A DNA stretch of 64,000 bases from assembly GCA_020056965.1 (NCBI GenBank), contig JAGVGT010000024.1, forward strand, positions 1 to 64,000, given 5' to 3'. A program made the translations under genes and the position numbers. The stretch comes from Deltaproteobacteria bacterium. Lineage in GTDB: Bacteria; Desulfobacterota; Desulfobulbia; Desulfobulbales; JAGXFP01. Shown here piece by piece: positions 27,278-35,129 of this stretch; positions within the stretch are counted from its first letter, which is position 1; each line of letters starts with the position of its first letter. The notes beneath the pieces are model-generated. The model did not search any database. It had not been told where the DNA came from and saw only the letters and a list, made by a program, of their open reading frames with translations.

Positions 27278-28306
27278 ATGAGTACGGAAAATCGTAAATT
27301 TAATGTCGCAGTAGCTGGCGCCACCGGCGCCGTGGGCGGGGCCATGCTGGACGTATTGGCCCGGAAAAATTTCCCTCTAAATGAGTTGCGCCTCTTGGCC
27401 TCGGCCCGATCAGTGGGTAAGAAACTCACCTTTCGGGGCGAAGAGATTGCCGTCCAGGAGATGACCGAGGATTCCTTCAAGGGTATCGATATCGCCCTCT
27501 TTTCGGCAGGCGGGGATCGGTCGCTGCGCTTCGCGCCGGCTGCCGCCGCCGCCGGGGCCGTGGTGGTCGATAACTCCAGCGCCTTTCGGATGGACCCGGA
27601 AATTCCCCTGGTGGTGCCAGAGGTCAATGGTCACGCCATCGCCCAATACAAGAAGCGGGGGATCATAGCCAACCCCAACTGTTCGACGATCCAGATGCTG
27701 GTGGCTTTAAAGCCCCTGCACGACAAGTACCGGATCAAGCGGATCGTCGTCTCCACCTATCAGGCGGTCTCCGGCACCGGGGCCAAGGCCATTGAGGAAC
27801 TGCGGGCCCAGATCCTCGCCTATGCCGCCGATGAGAAGATGGTCCATAAGGTCTACCCTCACCAGATCGCCTTCAACTGCCTGCCGCAGATCGATTCCTT
27901 CCTGGATAACGGCTATACCAAGGAAGAGATGAAGATGGTCAACGAGACTCGCAAAATCTTTGAGGATCCTACCATCGGGGTGACCGCCACAACGGTTCGG
28001 GTACCGGTCTTTTACGGCCATTCCGAGGCGGTCAATATCGAGACCGAACGGAAGGTCACCGCCGCCGAGGCCAAGGCCTTGCTACGGAATGCCCCCGGGG
28101 TGGAGCTGGTAGATGAACCGACTTTAGGCCGCTATCCGATGGCCATCGACTGTGCCGGCCGTTTTGAGACCATGGTTGGGCGAATCCGCGAGGATGACTC
28201 GATCGCCAACGGTTTGAACCTTTGGGTGGTCTCCGACAACATTTTGAAGGGCGCGGCCCTGAATGCCGTGCAGATCGCCGAAGTTCTGATCCGCGACTAT
28301 CTCTAA
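27278..28306 (+). CDS. asd: Aspartate-semialdehyde dehydrogenase
   Basis: A 342-aa NADPH-dependent enzyme that forms aspartate semialdehyde for Lys, Met, Thr and diaminopimelate. The Rossmann motif VAVAGATGAVGGAML, the catalytic C135 in NPNCSTIQM, and VPVFYGHSEAVN with the active-site His are seen. ATG 27278 is preceded by AGGAAGGA; the longer open frame is not needed. Confidence 0.96.
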   Translation: MSTENRKFNVAVAGATGAVGGAMLDVLARKNFPLNELRLLASARSVGKKLTFRGEEIAVQEMTEDSFKGIDIALFSAGGDRSLRFAPAAAAAGAVVVDNSSAFRMDPEIPLVVPEVNGHAIAQYKKRGIIANPNCSTIQMLVALKPLHDKYRIKRIVVSTYQAVSGTGAKAIEELRAQILAYAADEKMVHKVYPHQIAFNCLPQIDSFLDNGYTKEEMKMVNETRKIFEDPTIGVTATTVRVPVFYGHSEAVNIETERKVTAAEAKALLRNAPGVELVDEPTLGRYPMAIDCAGRFETMVGRIREDDSIANGLNLWVVSDNILKGAALNAVQIAEVLIRDYL

Positions 28307-28336
28307 AGCCGGCCGACTCGGCAGAATCCCGCAAAA

Positions 28337-28921
28337 TTGCGAATTATTTCTGGAACATCTCGGGGACGGATTCTCCGTACCCCGGGTAAAAGCGATGGTA
28401 AGGCCGAAATCAGGCCCACAGCCGACCGGGTTAAGGAGGCGTTGTTCAGTATCCTGGGCGGCCGGATCAGAGGGGCCAAGGTTCTAGACCTCTATGCCGG
28501 CACCGGCGCCCTGGGGCTGGAGGCTCTGAGCCGGGGTGCCGACCGGGCGGTCTTTGTCGACAGCTGCGACATCGCCATCGAGCTGGTCAAGAAAAACGTC
28601 GAACTCTGCGGTTTCTCGGTGCGGTCTGCCATCATCCGGCGGGACCTGACCAAGGATCTCTCCTTTTTGCAGGGAGTGGCGCCGGCCGGCGGTTTTGATC
28701 TGATTTTTCTGGACCCGCCCTATCGGCAGGCTCTGGTCGCGCATTTTTTAAGCGGTATTGCGGAGTTGCGGGTGTTGGCTCAAGACGGTCTGTTCGTTGC
28801 CGAGGAGGGGGCCGAGGTGGGACTGGCCGAGGTCTATCCCGGTCTCATCCTGGCCGACCACCGCCGTTATGGTGACACGGGCATCTGGTTCTATCAGTAC
28901 AACCAGGAGGATGGTGGATGA
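28337..28921 (+). CDS. rsmD: 16S rRNA (guanine966-N2)-methyltransferase
   Basis: A 194-aa SAM-dependent methyltransferase. The N-terminus RIISGTSRGRIL, the SAM motif VLDLYAGTGALGLEALSRGA and the catalytic LIFLDPPYRQ are typical of RsmD. The start codon is TTG 28337, fixed by the conserved N-terminus and without a clear ribosome site, so low expression is likely. The stop overlaps the coaD start (ATGA), a common pairing in bacteria. Confidence 0.93.
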   Translation: MRIISGTSRGRILRTPGKSDGKAEIRPTADRVKEALFSILGGRIRGAKVLDLYAGTGALGLEALSRGADRAVFVDSCDIAIELVKKNVELCGFSVRSAIIRRDLTKDLSFLQGVAPAGGFDLIFLDPPYRQALVAHFLSGIAELRVLAQDGLFVAEEGAEVGLAEVYPGLILADHRRYGDTGIWFYQYNQEDGG

Positions 28922-29442
28922 GCGAATACGAGCCTTTTGTTGCGGCCCCGACCGATCAAACCATCGCGGTCTATCCCGGAACCTTCGACCCCATCACCAT
29001 GGGTCACCTGGATATCATCCACCGAGGCTTGAATCTTTTCGACAAGGTGATCATCGCCGTTGCCGTCAACTCCGCCAAGCAGCCGCTCTTCTCCATCGAG
29101 GAGCGACTACAGATGATTCGCGACTGCTTCCCCGACCCGGCCCAAAAAATTGAGGTCGATACCGTCGAGGGCCTGCTGGTCGACTATGCCTACAGGAAGG
29201 GAGCCCGGGCGATTATCCGCGGACTGCGGGCGGTATCCGATTTCGATTATGAGTTTCAGCTGGCCCTGATGAATCGTAGGATCGAGCGGGAGGTGGAAAC
29301 GGTCTTTCTGATGACCGGTTTTCGTTGGATCTATATCAGTTCGACGATCATCAAGGAGGCGGCCCGCTACAGTGGCGATGTCAGTGGTCTGGTGCCGGAC
29401 CACGTCTGTGAGAAACTTCGGGAGAAGTTCCTTAAGGTTTAA
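28918..29442 (+). CDS. coaD: Pantetheine-phosphate adenylyltransferase
   Basis: A 174-aa enzyme for the penultimate CoA step. The nucleotidyltransferase motif YPGTFDPITMGHLDII (T-x-G-H) and the second motif WIYISSTIIKEAA, matching the ISS[TS].[VI]K consensus, are both present. About 15 residues precede the usual start of the fold. Start overlaps rsmD by four bases. Confidence 0.95.
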   Translation: MSEYEPFVAAPTDQTIAVYPGTFDPITMGHLDIIHRGLNLFDKVIIAVAVNSAKQPLFSIEERLQMIRDCFPDPAQKIEVDTVEGLLVDYAYRKGARAIIRGLRAVSDFDYEFQLALMNRRIEREVETVFLMTGFRWIYISSTIIKEAARYSGDVSGLVPDHVCEKLREKFLKV

Positions 29443-29471
29443 GAACGGTCGGTGGCTTCACAGAGGTGATA

Positions 29472-29921
29472 ATGAGTGAAGATCTCCGCAAAGATGACTC
29501 CCGGATCGATCATGGTCGGCGCCGTTTGCTGGGCAGCGGTGGTTTGCTGCTGAAGGTGGTCGGCGGTCTCTTGCTTTTCCTGCCAGTCTTGAAATTCGTC
29601 GATTTCCGAACCAGGCCCCGGCCCAGGTTGATCAAGGTTAACCGGTTGCTGCGGCCCGGCGGCTTCCTCATCGAGCCGGAGTTTGTTATTTTCGATCTGG
29701 CTACCGGGGTGGTGGCAGTGTCGCGCCGCTGCACCCATCTTGGCTGTCGTCTGAACTTTAATGAACTTGAAAACCTGCTGGTCTGCCCCTGCCATCAGAG
29801 CCGTTTCTCCAGGCATGGTAAACGGATGGGCGGTCCGGCCCGCCTTGATCTGCCGCTTTACCAGGTGTCTGTGGCACCAGGAGAAGCGCGTAACTCCTTC
29901 GTGGTCACCGTTACCGGATGA
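29472..29921 (+). CDS. Rieske [2Fe-2S] protein of a cytochrome b complex
   Basis: A 149-aa membrane-anchored protein. A Tat-like segment GRRRLLGSGG leads into one TM helix (about 22-42). The Rieske cluster ligands are C87-T-H89-L-G-C92 and C105-P-C107-H108. The pair C92/C107 can make the stabilising disulfide. The ATG at 29472 has GAGG directly upstream. It overlaps the cytochrome b gene (ATGA) and should form a quinol-oxidising complex with it, probably using menaquinol in view of mqnB and mqnD. Confidence 0.92.
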   Translation: MSEDLRKDDSRIDHGRRRLLGSGGLLLKVVGGLLLFLPVLKFVDFRTRPRPRLIKVNRLLRPGGFLIEPEFVIFDLATGVVAVSRRCTHLGCRLNFNELENLLVCPCHQSRFSRHGKRMGGPARLDLPLYQVSVAPGEARNSFVVTVTG

Positions 29922-30799
29922 CTATTTTTCAGCGATTCCGCTCGTATCTACTCTCCTTCCGCTGGGGCGGCCACAGCCTGGCGTCTCTATATATTTCGGT
30001 TGTCTCCGGAGTGGTTCTGGCCTGGCAGTACGATCTTGCCGAGCCATTTTACTCCAGCACCACTCTTGAGCTGGTGACCCCATTTGGTTCTTTCTGGCGC
30101 TCCTGCCATTTTTACTCCAGTCAGGCCTTTTTCATCTTGCTGCTCTTACATTTTCTGGTGGTGCTGATTAACCGCACTCGTCTGGCCAGGGAAGAGGGCG
30201 AACCAGCCACACAGCAGTCTTTTCAGATTGGTGAAAACTGGGGCCGACTCTACTTGGCGCTGCCGGTTTCGCTGTTGTTGCTTTTTACCGGCTATGTACT
30301 GCGGGGTGACGCGACCGGCGAGGCGGCCGGTTTGATCGGCGAAAATATTATTCTCTCCCTTCCGGTGGCGGGGCGTCACTTGAATGCGATGCTTTTTAAT
30401 ATTTCCCAGACTGGGATGCGGGTGGTCTACGCCAATCATCTGATCGGGTTGATGGTGGTCGGGGGGGGATTGGCCTGGATCCATCTGCGGCGTTACCGGA
30501 TCAGGATCGGCGATTATGGCGGGCTGGTTGTGATACTTCTGGCCTTCAGCCTAGTGGTGCCGGCCCCTCTTGAACCATTCCGGGTCGGCGTGTTTCCCAT
30601 AGCTGGCCCCTGGTTCTTCATTGGTGTCCAGGAACTGCTTCGCTACCTGCAGCCGGTCTGGGGCGGCATTGTTTTCCCGATTATCGCCGTGGCTTTGGGT
30701 TATCGGGCCCTGATCGTTCCTGGTGATCGGCGGTCCTCTCTGGGCCTTGGGGTTTTGCTGATCATCTATTTGGCCCTCTCAATGACCGGAATTAGCTGA
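29918..30799 (+). CDS. Cytochrome b of a Rieske/cytb complex, 7 TM (b6 plus subunit IV-like)
   Basis: A 293-aa membrane protein with about seven TM helices. Heme ligand pairs are H64/H78 (13 residues between) and H174/H189 (14 between), as in b6-type proteins. The second half resembles subunit IV, with APxP-like PAPLEPF and GPWFFIGVQELL in place of the PEWY Qo motif, so the Glu of PEWY is absent. No cytochrome c1 or other heme subunit is adjacent, so the electron acceptor is encoded elsewhere. It converges with pilS. Confidence 0.9.
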   Translation: MTIFQRFRSYLLSFRWGGHSLASLYISVVSGVVLAWQYDLAEPFYSSTTLELVTPFGSFWRSCHFYSSQAFFILLLLHFLVVLINRTRLAREEGEPATQQSFQIGENWGRLYLALPVSLLLLFTGYVLRGDATGEAAGLIGENIILSLPVAGRHLNAMLFNISQTGMRVVYANHLIGLMVVGGGLAWIHLRRYRIRIGDYGGLVVILLAFSLVVPAPLEPFRVGVFPIAGPWFFIGVQELLRYLQPVWGGIVFPIIAVALGYRALIVPGDRRSSLGLGVLLIIYLALSMTGIS

Positions 30800-30821
30800 A
30801 GGTTGTTTGTCCAGCGCTCGC

Positions 30822-32501
30822 TTATTGTAAAGGCAGCGGCAGGCTGATCGTGAAAACCGAACCCTCACCAACGGTCGAATCCACTCTGATTGTCCCCTCA
30901 TGGCTTTCCACTAGCTGCCGGACAATGGCCAGCCCCAGGCCGGTGCCGTTTTCCCTGGTTGTATAAAATGGTTCGAAGATGCTCTCGCGGATTGTTTCCT
31001 CGATCCCGCCGCCGTTGTCGGCAACTCGGATGAGCAGATTTTCCAGCCCACCGGGGTTGTTATCTGCCACCTCTGCCGAGACCCCTATTTCTCCGCCCTG
31101 ATCGCCCATGGCCTGGCAGGCATTGGAGATCAGGTTAAGAAGCACTTGCTGAATCTGGCGAGGGTCGCCCCAGCAGTCTAGATTGTCGGAAACGTTGGAG
31201 ATTGTTTGACAGTTGTGGCTGGGCCATTTCCGGCTCTGCTGTAATAGGGCGATGGTCTCTTCGACCAACCCTTTAAGGGAAAACCACTGTCGGTCAGGTT
31301 CGGTCGGTTTGGAAAAAAGCAGGAAATCATCGATGGTGCCCGCCAGCCTGGTGCTTTCCCTAGCGATGATCTCCACCAGTTTTCGACTGGATGACGAGCG
31401 GGCGGCCTCGTCTTGCAGCATCTGGGCGGCACCGGAAATGGCGGCCAGAGGATTCCTGAATTCATGGGCGATTCCGGCGGCCATGCCTCCGATGGTCGCC
31501 AGTTTTTCGGCCTGTTTGATTTGCTTTTCCATGGCCCGGATCCGGCTTAGGTCCTGCATGGTGTAGACCCGGCAATCTTCGTAATCGGGCATGTTAAGTT
31601 TGGCCCAGGAGTAACCGACCGGGATTTTGCGCCCATCTCGTTTACTGATCTCGGCTAGTTGGCGCAGCTGGTTGTCATTGGAGTGATGGACAAATCCCGG
31701 AAAGATCAGTTCAAAGCGCTGCCCGACCAGTTCCCGGGCCGGGTAACCACAGATCAGTTCGGCGGAATGATTGATGGAGGAAATGTTGCCGGCCGCGTCC
31801 ACCGTGACGATGCCGGTGGAGATGTCGTCGAAGACCTGTTTGTAAAGCAGGTAGAGGCGGTCGTAGTCGATGTTGCTCTGGAAGAGGGCTGATTCGGTGC
31901 GGCGCATCCGCTCGAAGACCATCACGCAGAGTATGGCGGTGATGAAGAAGACCAGGCCGTGGATGGCAAAAAAATGCATCGCAACGAACGGATCGGTCAG
32001 AGGAGAGGTCAGCCCCTTTAGGAAAAGATGACCGTAGAGAAATTCGACCAGCAGGAGGAAGCCGTAGCTGATCGTCGAAATTGCTGCCATCAGCAGACCG
32101 CCTAGGCGCAGGAGGATAAAGGAGCCGCTGACGATGGGCAGGAAGTAGGTGATGGTGAAGATCGACTGGCTGCCGCCGGTGGCATAAACGATAAAGGCGG
32201 CCATCAGGGCGTCGCTGACGGTCTGAAAAATCGCGAACCGACGGTAGTCGTTGATGAATTTTAAAGCCAGAGCGGAGATGATGGTGAGCAGGTAAATCGC
32301 AGCAATGAAGTAGGCGACCTGCTGCAGGGGAGGGATGAGTAAAGCGTGGGTCTTAGTCTGGAGGATGACACTGATCCCCAGCAGGATCGAGACGATGATG
32401 ACCCGCAGGAACAGCAACCACTGCAGATAGTTCCGCAGCGCTTCACTGGGAATGTTTCGATAACCAGGGGGGTTGAAAAATCTTTCGAAGGTTTGAGGCA
32501 T
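30822..32501 (-). CDS. pilS: Sensor histidine kinase, PilS-like
   Basis: A 559-aa membrane kinase: an N-terminal block of about six TM helices (25-200), a PAS domain (about 215-330, SINHSAELICGYPARELVG), HisKA with H346 in GIAHEFRNPLAAI, and HATPase motifs NLISNACQAM, DNGGGI and GTGLGLAIV. The multi-TM sensor and its place directly behind a sigma-54 regulator are characteristic of PilS. It starts 6 bp after the pilR stop. Confidence 0.9.
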   Translation of the reverse strand: MPQTFERFFNPPGYRNIPSEALRNYLQWLLFLRVIIVSILLGISVILQTKTHALLIPPLQQVAYFIAAIYLLTIISALALKFINDYRRFAIFQTVSDALMAAFIVYATGGSQSIFTITYFLPIVSGSFILLRLGGLLMAAISTISYGFLLLVEFLYGHLFLKGLTSPLTDPFVAMHFFAIHGLVFFITAILCVMVFERMRRTESALFQSNIDYDRLYLLYKQVFDDISTGIVTVDAAGNISSINHSAELICGYPARELVGQRFELIFPGFVHHSNDNQLRQLAEISKRDGRKIPVGYSWAKLNMPDYEDCRVYTMQDLSRIRAMEKQIKQAEKLATIGGMAAGIAHEFRNPLAAISGAAQMLQDEAARSSSSRKLVEIIARESTRLAGTIDDFLLFSKPTEPDRQWFSLKGLVEETIALLQQSRKWPSHNCQTISNVSDNLDCWGDPRQIQQVLLNLISNACQAMGDQGGEIGVSAEVADNNPGGLENLLIRVADNGGGIEETIRESIFEPFYTTRENGTGLGLAIVRQLVESHEGTIRVDSTVGEGSVFTISLPLPLQ

Positions 32502-32507
32502 GGACGA

Positions 32508-33896
32508 TCAGAGATTGAGCTTCTGGACCTTATAACGCAAGGAACGGAAGCTTATTTTAAGGAGTTCGGCGGCCCGCATCTTGGACAGATCGGCCTGGTT
32601 CAGGGCCGCTTCGATGATCTCTTTCTCTACCCGGTCCATGACTTTCTCCAACCCAAACTCAAAGGCCTCGTCCGCCAGAGTTTTGCCAGGCTGGTCAGTG
32701 GGTGAATAAGGGGGGGGGGCGAGTTGGCGGCGCCGGTGGGTAGAGAGAGTCAGGCTTTCGGGCAGGATAATATTGGAGTTCTCTAAGGCCACCCCACGTT
32801 CGATGATATTTTCCAGTTCCCGGACATTACCGGGAAAGTCGTAGTCCATCAAAACTCGCATGGCGTAAGAAGAAAGCTCGCTAACGTCCTTTTGGAAAAC
32901 CGTGGAGTATTTATTCAGGAAATGTTCGACAAGAAGGGGGATGTCCTCCTTGCGTTCACGAAGGGGAGGTAACCGCAGTGGCACCACCGCCAAGCGATAG
33001 AAAAGATCTTCCCGGAAGCGACCTGCGATGACCTCTTCCTCCAAGTTACGGTTGGTGGCGCAGACAATTCTGACGTTTACCTTGATGGTTTCGCTGCCTC
33101 CAACTCTTTTGAACTCGCGTTCTTGAAGTATTCTGAGCAGTTTGGTCTGGATCAGTGGGGAGAGTTCGCCTATTTCGTCCAGAAAAACCGTGCCGTTGTT
33201 GGCCTGTTCGAACAGGCCGGCCTTGTTGGCAATGGCGCCGGTAAAGGCGCCTTTAACATGGCCGAATAACTCGCTTTCGATCAGCGACTCAGGAATGGCA
33301 CTACAGGTGATCGGGACGAAAGCGTTGTCGGAAACCTGACTGTGCTGGTGAACGGCCCTGGCCACTAGTTCCTTGCCGGTGCCGGATTCCCCGTAGATCA
33401 TAACGTTGGCGTGCGTGGGGGCGATGCGCTTCACCATATCGAATATCTTCAGCATCTCGGGACTGCCGCCGATGATGCCGCTGAATTCTCCGACCTCGCA
33501 GCTCTCCGTCCCGTTGGTCGTCGGCTGTGCGCGGGAAATGGCGCCAGCAATGACGTTTCTAATCTCGTCCAGCTTGAAGGGCTTGGTGATGTAGTCGTAG
33601 GCGCCGTTTTTCATGGCCGCCACCGCATCCTCGGGTGAGGCGTAGGCGGTGATCATAATCACCGGCAAGTTGTTGTCGATCTTCTTGGCGGCGGCCAGCA
33701 GGTCGAGGCCGCCCATGTTGGGCATGCGAATATCTGTGATGACCAGATCGACCCGTTCCTTCTCGAGGATTTTTAGAGCGTCCTTGCCGTTGGCTGCGGC
33801 AAAAGTGGTGTACCCAGCCTTCTCCAGAAGTATTGCTAGAAACTCCCGCATGCTCAGTTCGTCGTCGACTATCAGTATTTTGCCGTGGTTATTCAT
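32508..33896 (-). CDS. pilR: Sigma-54-dependent response regulator, PilR-like
   Basis: A 462-aa NtrC-type activator. The receiver has D11-D12 and acceptor D55 (VITDIRMPN). The AAA+ domain shows Walker [15 protein letters not shown] in [10 protein letters not shown] for sigma-54 contact and the arginine-finger region [11 protein letters not shown] Fis-type HTH ends the protein. A poly-Pro stretch links AAA+ and HTH. With pilS it should activate pilA, whose sigma-54 promoter lies about 4 kb away. Confidence 0.93.
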   Translation of the reverse strand: MNNHGKILIVDDELSMREFLAILLEKAGYTTFAAANGKDALKILEKERVDLVITDIRMPNMGGLDLLAAAKKIDNNLPVIMITAYASPEDAVAAMKNGAYDYITKPFKLDEIRNVIAGAISRAQPTTNGTESCEVGEFSGIIGGSPEMLKIFDMVKRIAPTHANVMIYGESGTGKELVARAVHQHSQVSDNAFVPITCSAIPESLIESELFGHVKGAFTGAIANKAGLFEQANNGTVFLDEIGELSPLIQTKLLRILQEREFKRVGGSETIKVNVRIVCATNRNLEEEVIAGRFREDLFYRLAVVPLRLPPLRERKEDIPLLVEHFLNKYSTVFQKDVSELSSYAMRVLMDYDFPGNVRELENIIERGVALENSNIILPESLTLSTHRRRQLAPPPYSPTDQPGKTLADEAFEFGLEKVMDRVEKEIIEAALNQADLSKMRAAELLKISFRSLRYKVQKLNL

Positions 33897-34250
33897 CCGT
33901 GCATATCGCCTTGGGCTAAATTTAAGAACTTACATTAACTTAACATGTCGTGCCAAAATGTCATGTGCTCGTTATGTAAAAGCGCATGGTGAAGGCAAAA
34001 CAATTTCCCTGCTTGAGTGGGCCTGCTGGCAGAATGCCGATGGCTATCGGCTCTAAGAAGATAAAGCGCAGCGACTGGTGGGCCGGAAGAGGCCGATAAA
34101 AAACTACAGATCAACCTTGGATTAGTCCGGTATCATGCTTGGAGAAAGACTTCTGAGTTATAATCTAATAAGCCATCTGCACAAATTTTTACCGGTCTCT
34201 AATATTCAATGCCTTTTAAAATTTGCTGCAGATTATTGTTGATTATAATA
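33897..34250. other. Intergenic stretch upstream of pilR
   Basis: About 350 bp, AT-rich near 34100-34250. It should hold the pilR promoter (minus strand). I see a short repeat GCCGATGGCTATCGGC (34038-34053) but no clear terminator, RNA gene or ORF. Confidence 0.35.
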
Positions 34251-35129
34251 TTACTTGGTGCGTTCAAAACGAATCTGGGTGATTTGTTCGGAAACCAGAC
34301 CGATCATGAAGATGATCACTGAAGTGGAAAACAACAGGGCTGACATGTTAGAAAAACGGTGCATTGTTAAATAGGTGTATAGATAATATCCACACCCGGT
34401 GAGAAAAAAAACGCCGCTTACCGGTAGGAATACCCGCAATGGTGAAAAGAGGGTAGCAATCTTGGTGATAATTAGGAAGAATCTGGTGCCATCTTGGAGC
34501 ATTTTTATCTTGCTTTTTCCTTGCCTGGCCTTGGTTTGGATCGGCACGTATTTCACGCTATAGCCGCTTCTGAGATAGGCCATGGTTATTGTTGAAGGGT
34601 ATGAAAATGTGTTTGGCAGCAGGTAGATGAATGAACTGACCGTGTCCCTTTTGACCAACCTGAAGCCACTGGTCAGATCTTCTATCTTGAATTTGGTGAC
34701 GTAAGAAGCCAAGAAATTGTAACTGCGGTTGGCTAACCCTCGATGTATTGAGGCTTGTCCTTTGCTGTTTCTGGCACCGACAACCATGTCGTAGCGGTCC
34801 TTGTGCTCCAGTAGTTTTTCGATGTCGGCCGGGTCATGTTGTCCATCTGCATCCATCAGTAATATCCATCGGCCCGAGGCACATCGTAATCCGGTTTTTA
34901 CCGCCGCTCCGTTACCGATATTGTAGGGATGCGGCCAAGCATTGGCGCCAGCCTTTAAGGCTTCCTGCATGGTATTATCGGTGGAACCGTCATCGACTAC
35001 CAGAATTTCAAAGTCGGGATGGAGTTCCCTTATTTTGCGGATGGTCTCACCAATGCCCTGTTCTTCATTAAAGGCAGGGAGTACAACTGTAACTTCCGGT
35101 TCTTTTTGCGTATCAGAATGACTGTTCAC
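34251..35129 (-). CDS. Glycosyltransferase family 2 (polyprenol-phosphate sugar synthase type)
   Basis: A 292-aa protein. The GT-A domain begins VTVVLPAFNEEQGIGETI, then VVDDGSTDNT and the nucleotide-sugar/metal motif MDADGQHDP. Two TM helices lie at the C-terminus (about 232-285). This is the DPM1/GtrB-like layout, transferring a sugar from a nucleotide to a lipid carrier on the cytoplasmic face. The start is GTG 35129 with GGAG upstream, overlapping the TMTC-like gene by 17 bp. It may make the donor for that glycosyltransferase (inference). Confidence 0.88.
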   Translation of the reverse strand: MNSHSDTQKEPEVTVVLPAFNEEQGIGETIRKIRELHPDFEILVVDDGSTDNTMQEALKAGANAWPHPYNIGNGAAVKTGLRCASGRWILLMDADGQHDPADIEKLLEHKDRYDMVVGARNSKGQASIHRGLANRSYNFLASYVTKFKIEDLTSGFRLVKRDTVSSFIYLLPNTFSYPSTITMAYLRSGYSVKYVPIQTKARQGKSKIKMLQDGTRFFLIITKIATLFSPLRVFLPVSGVFFLTGCGYYLYTYLTMHRFSNMSALLFSTSVIIFMIGLVSEQITQIRFERTK

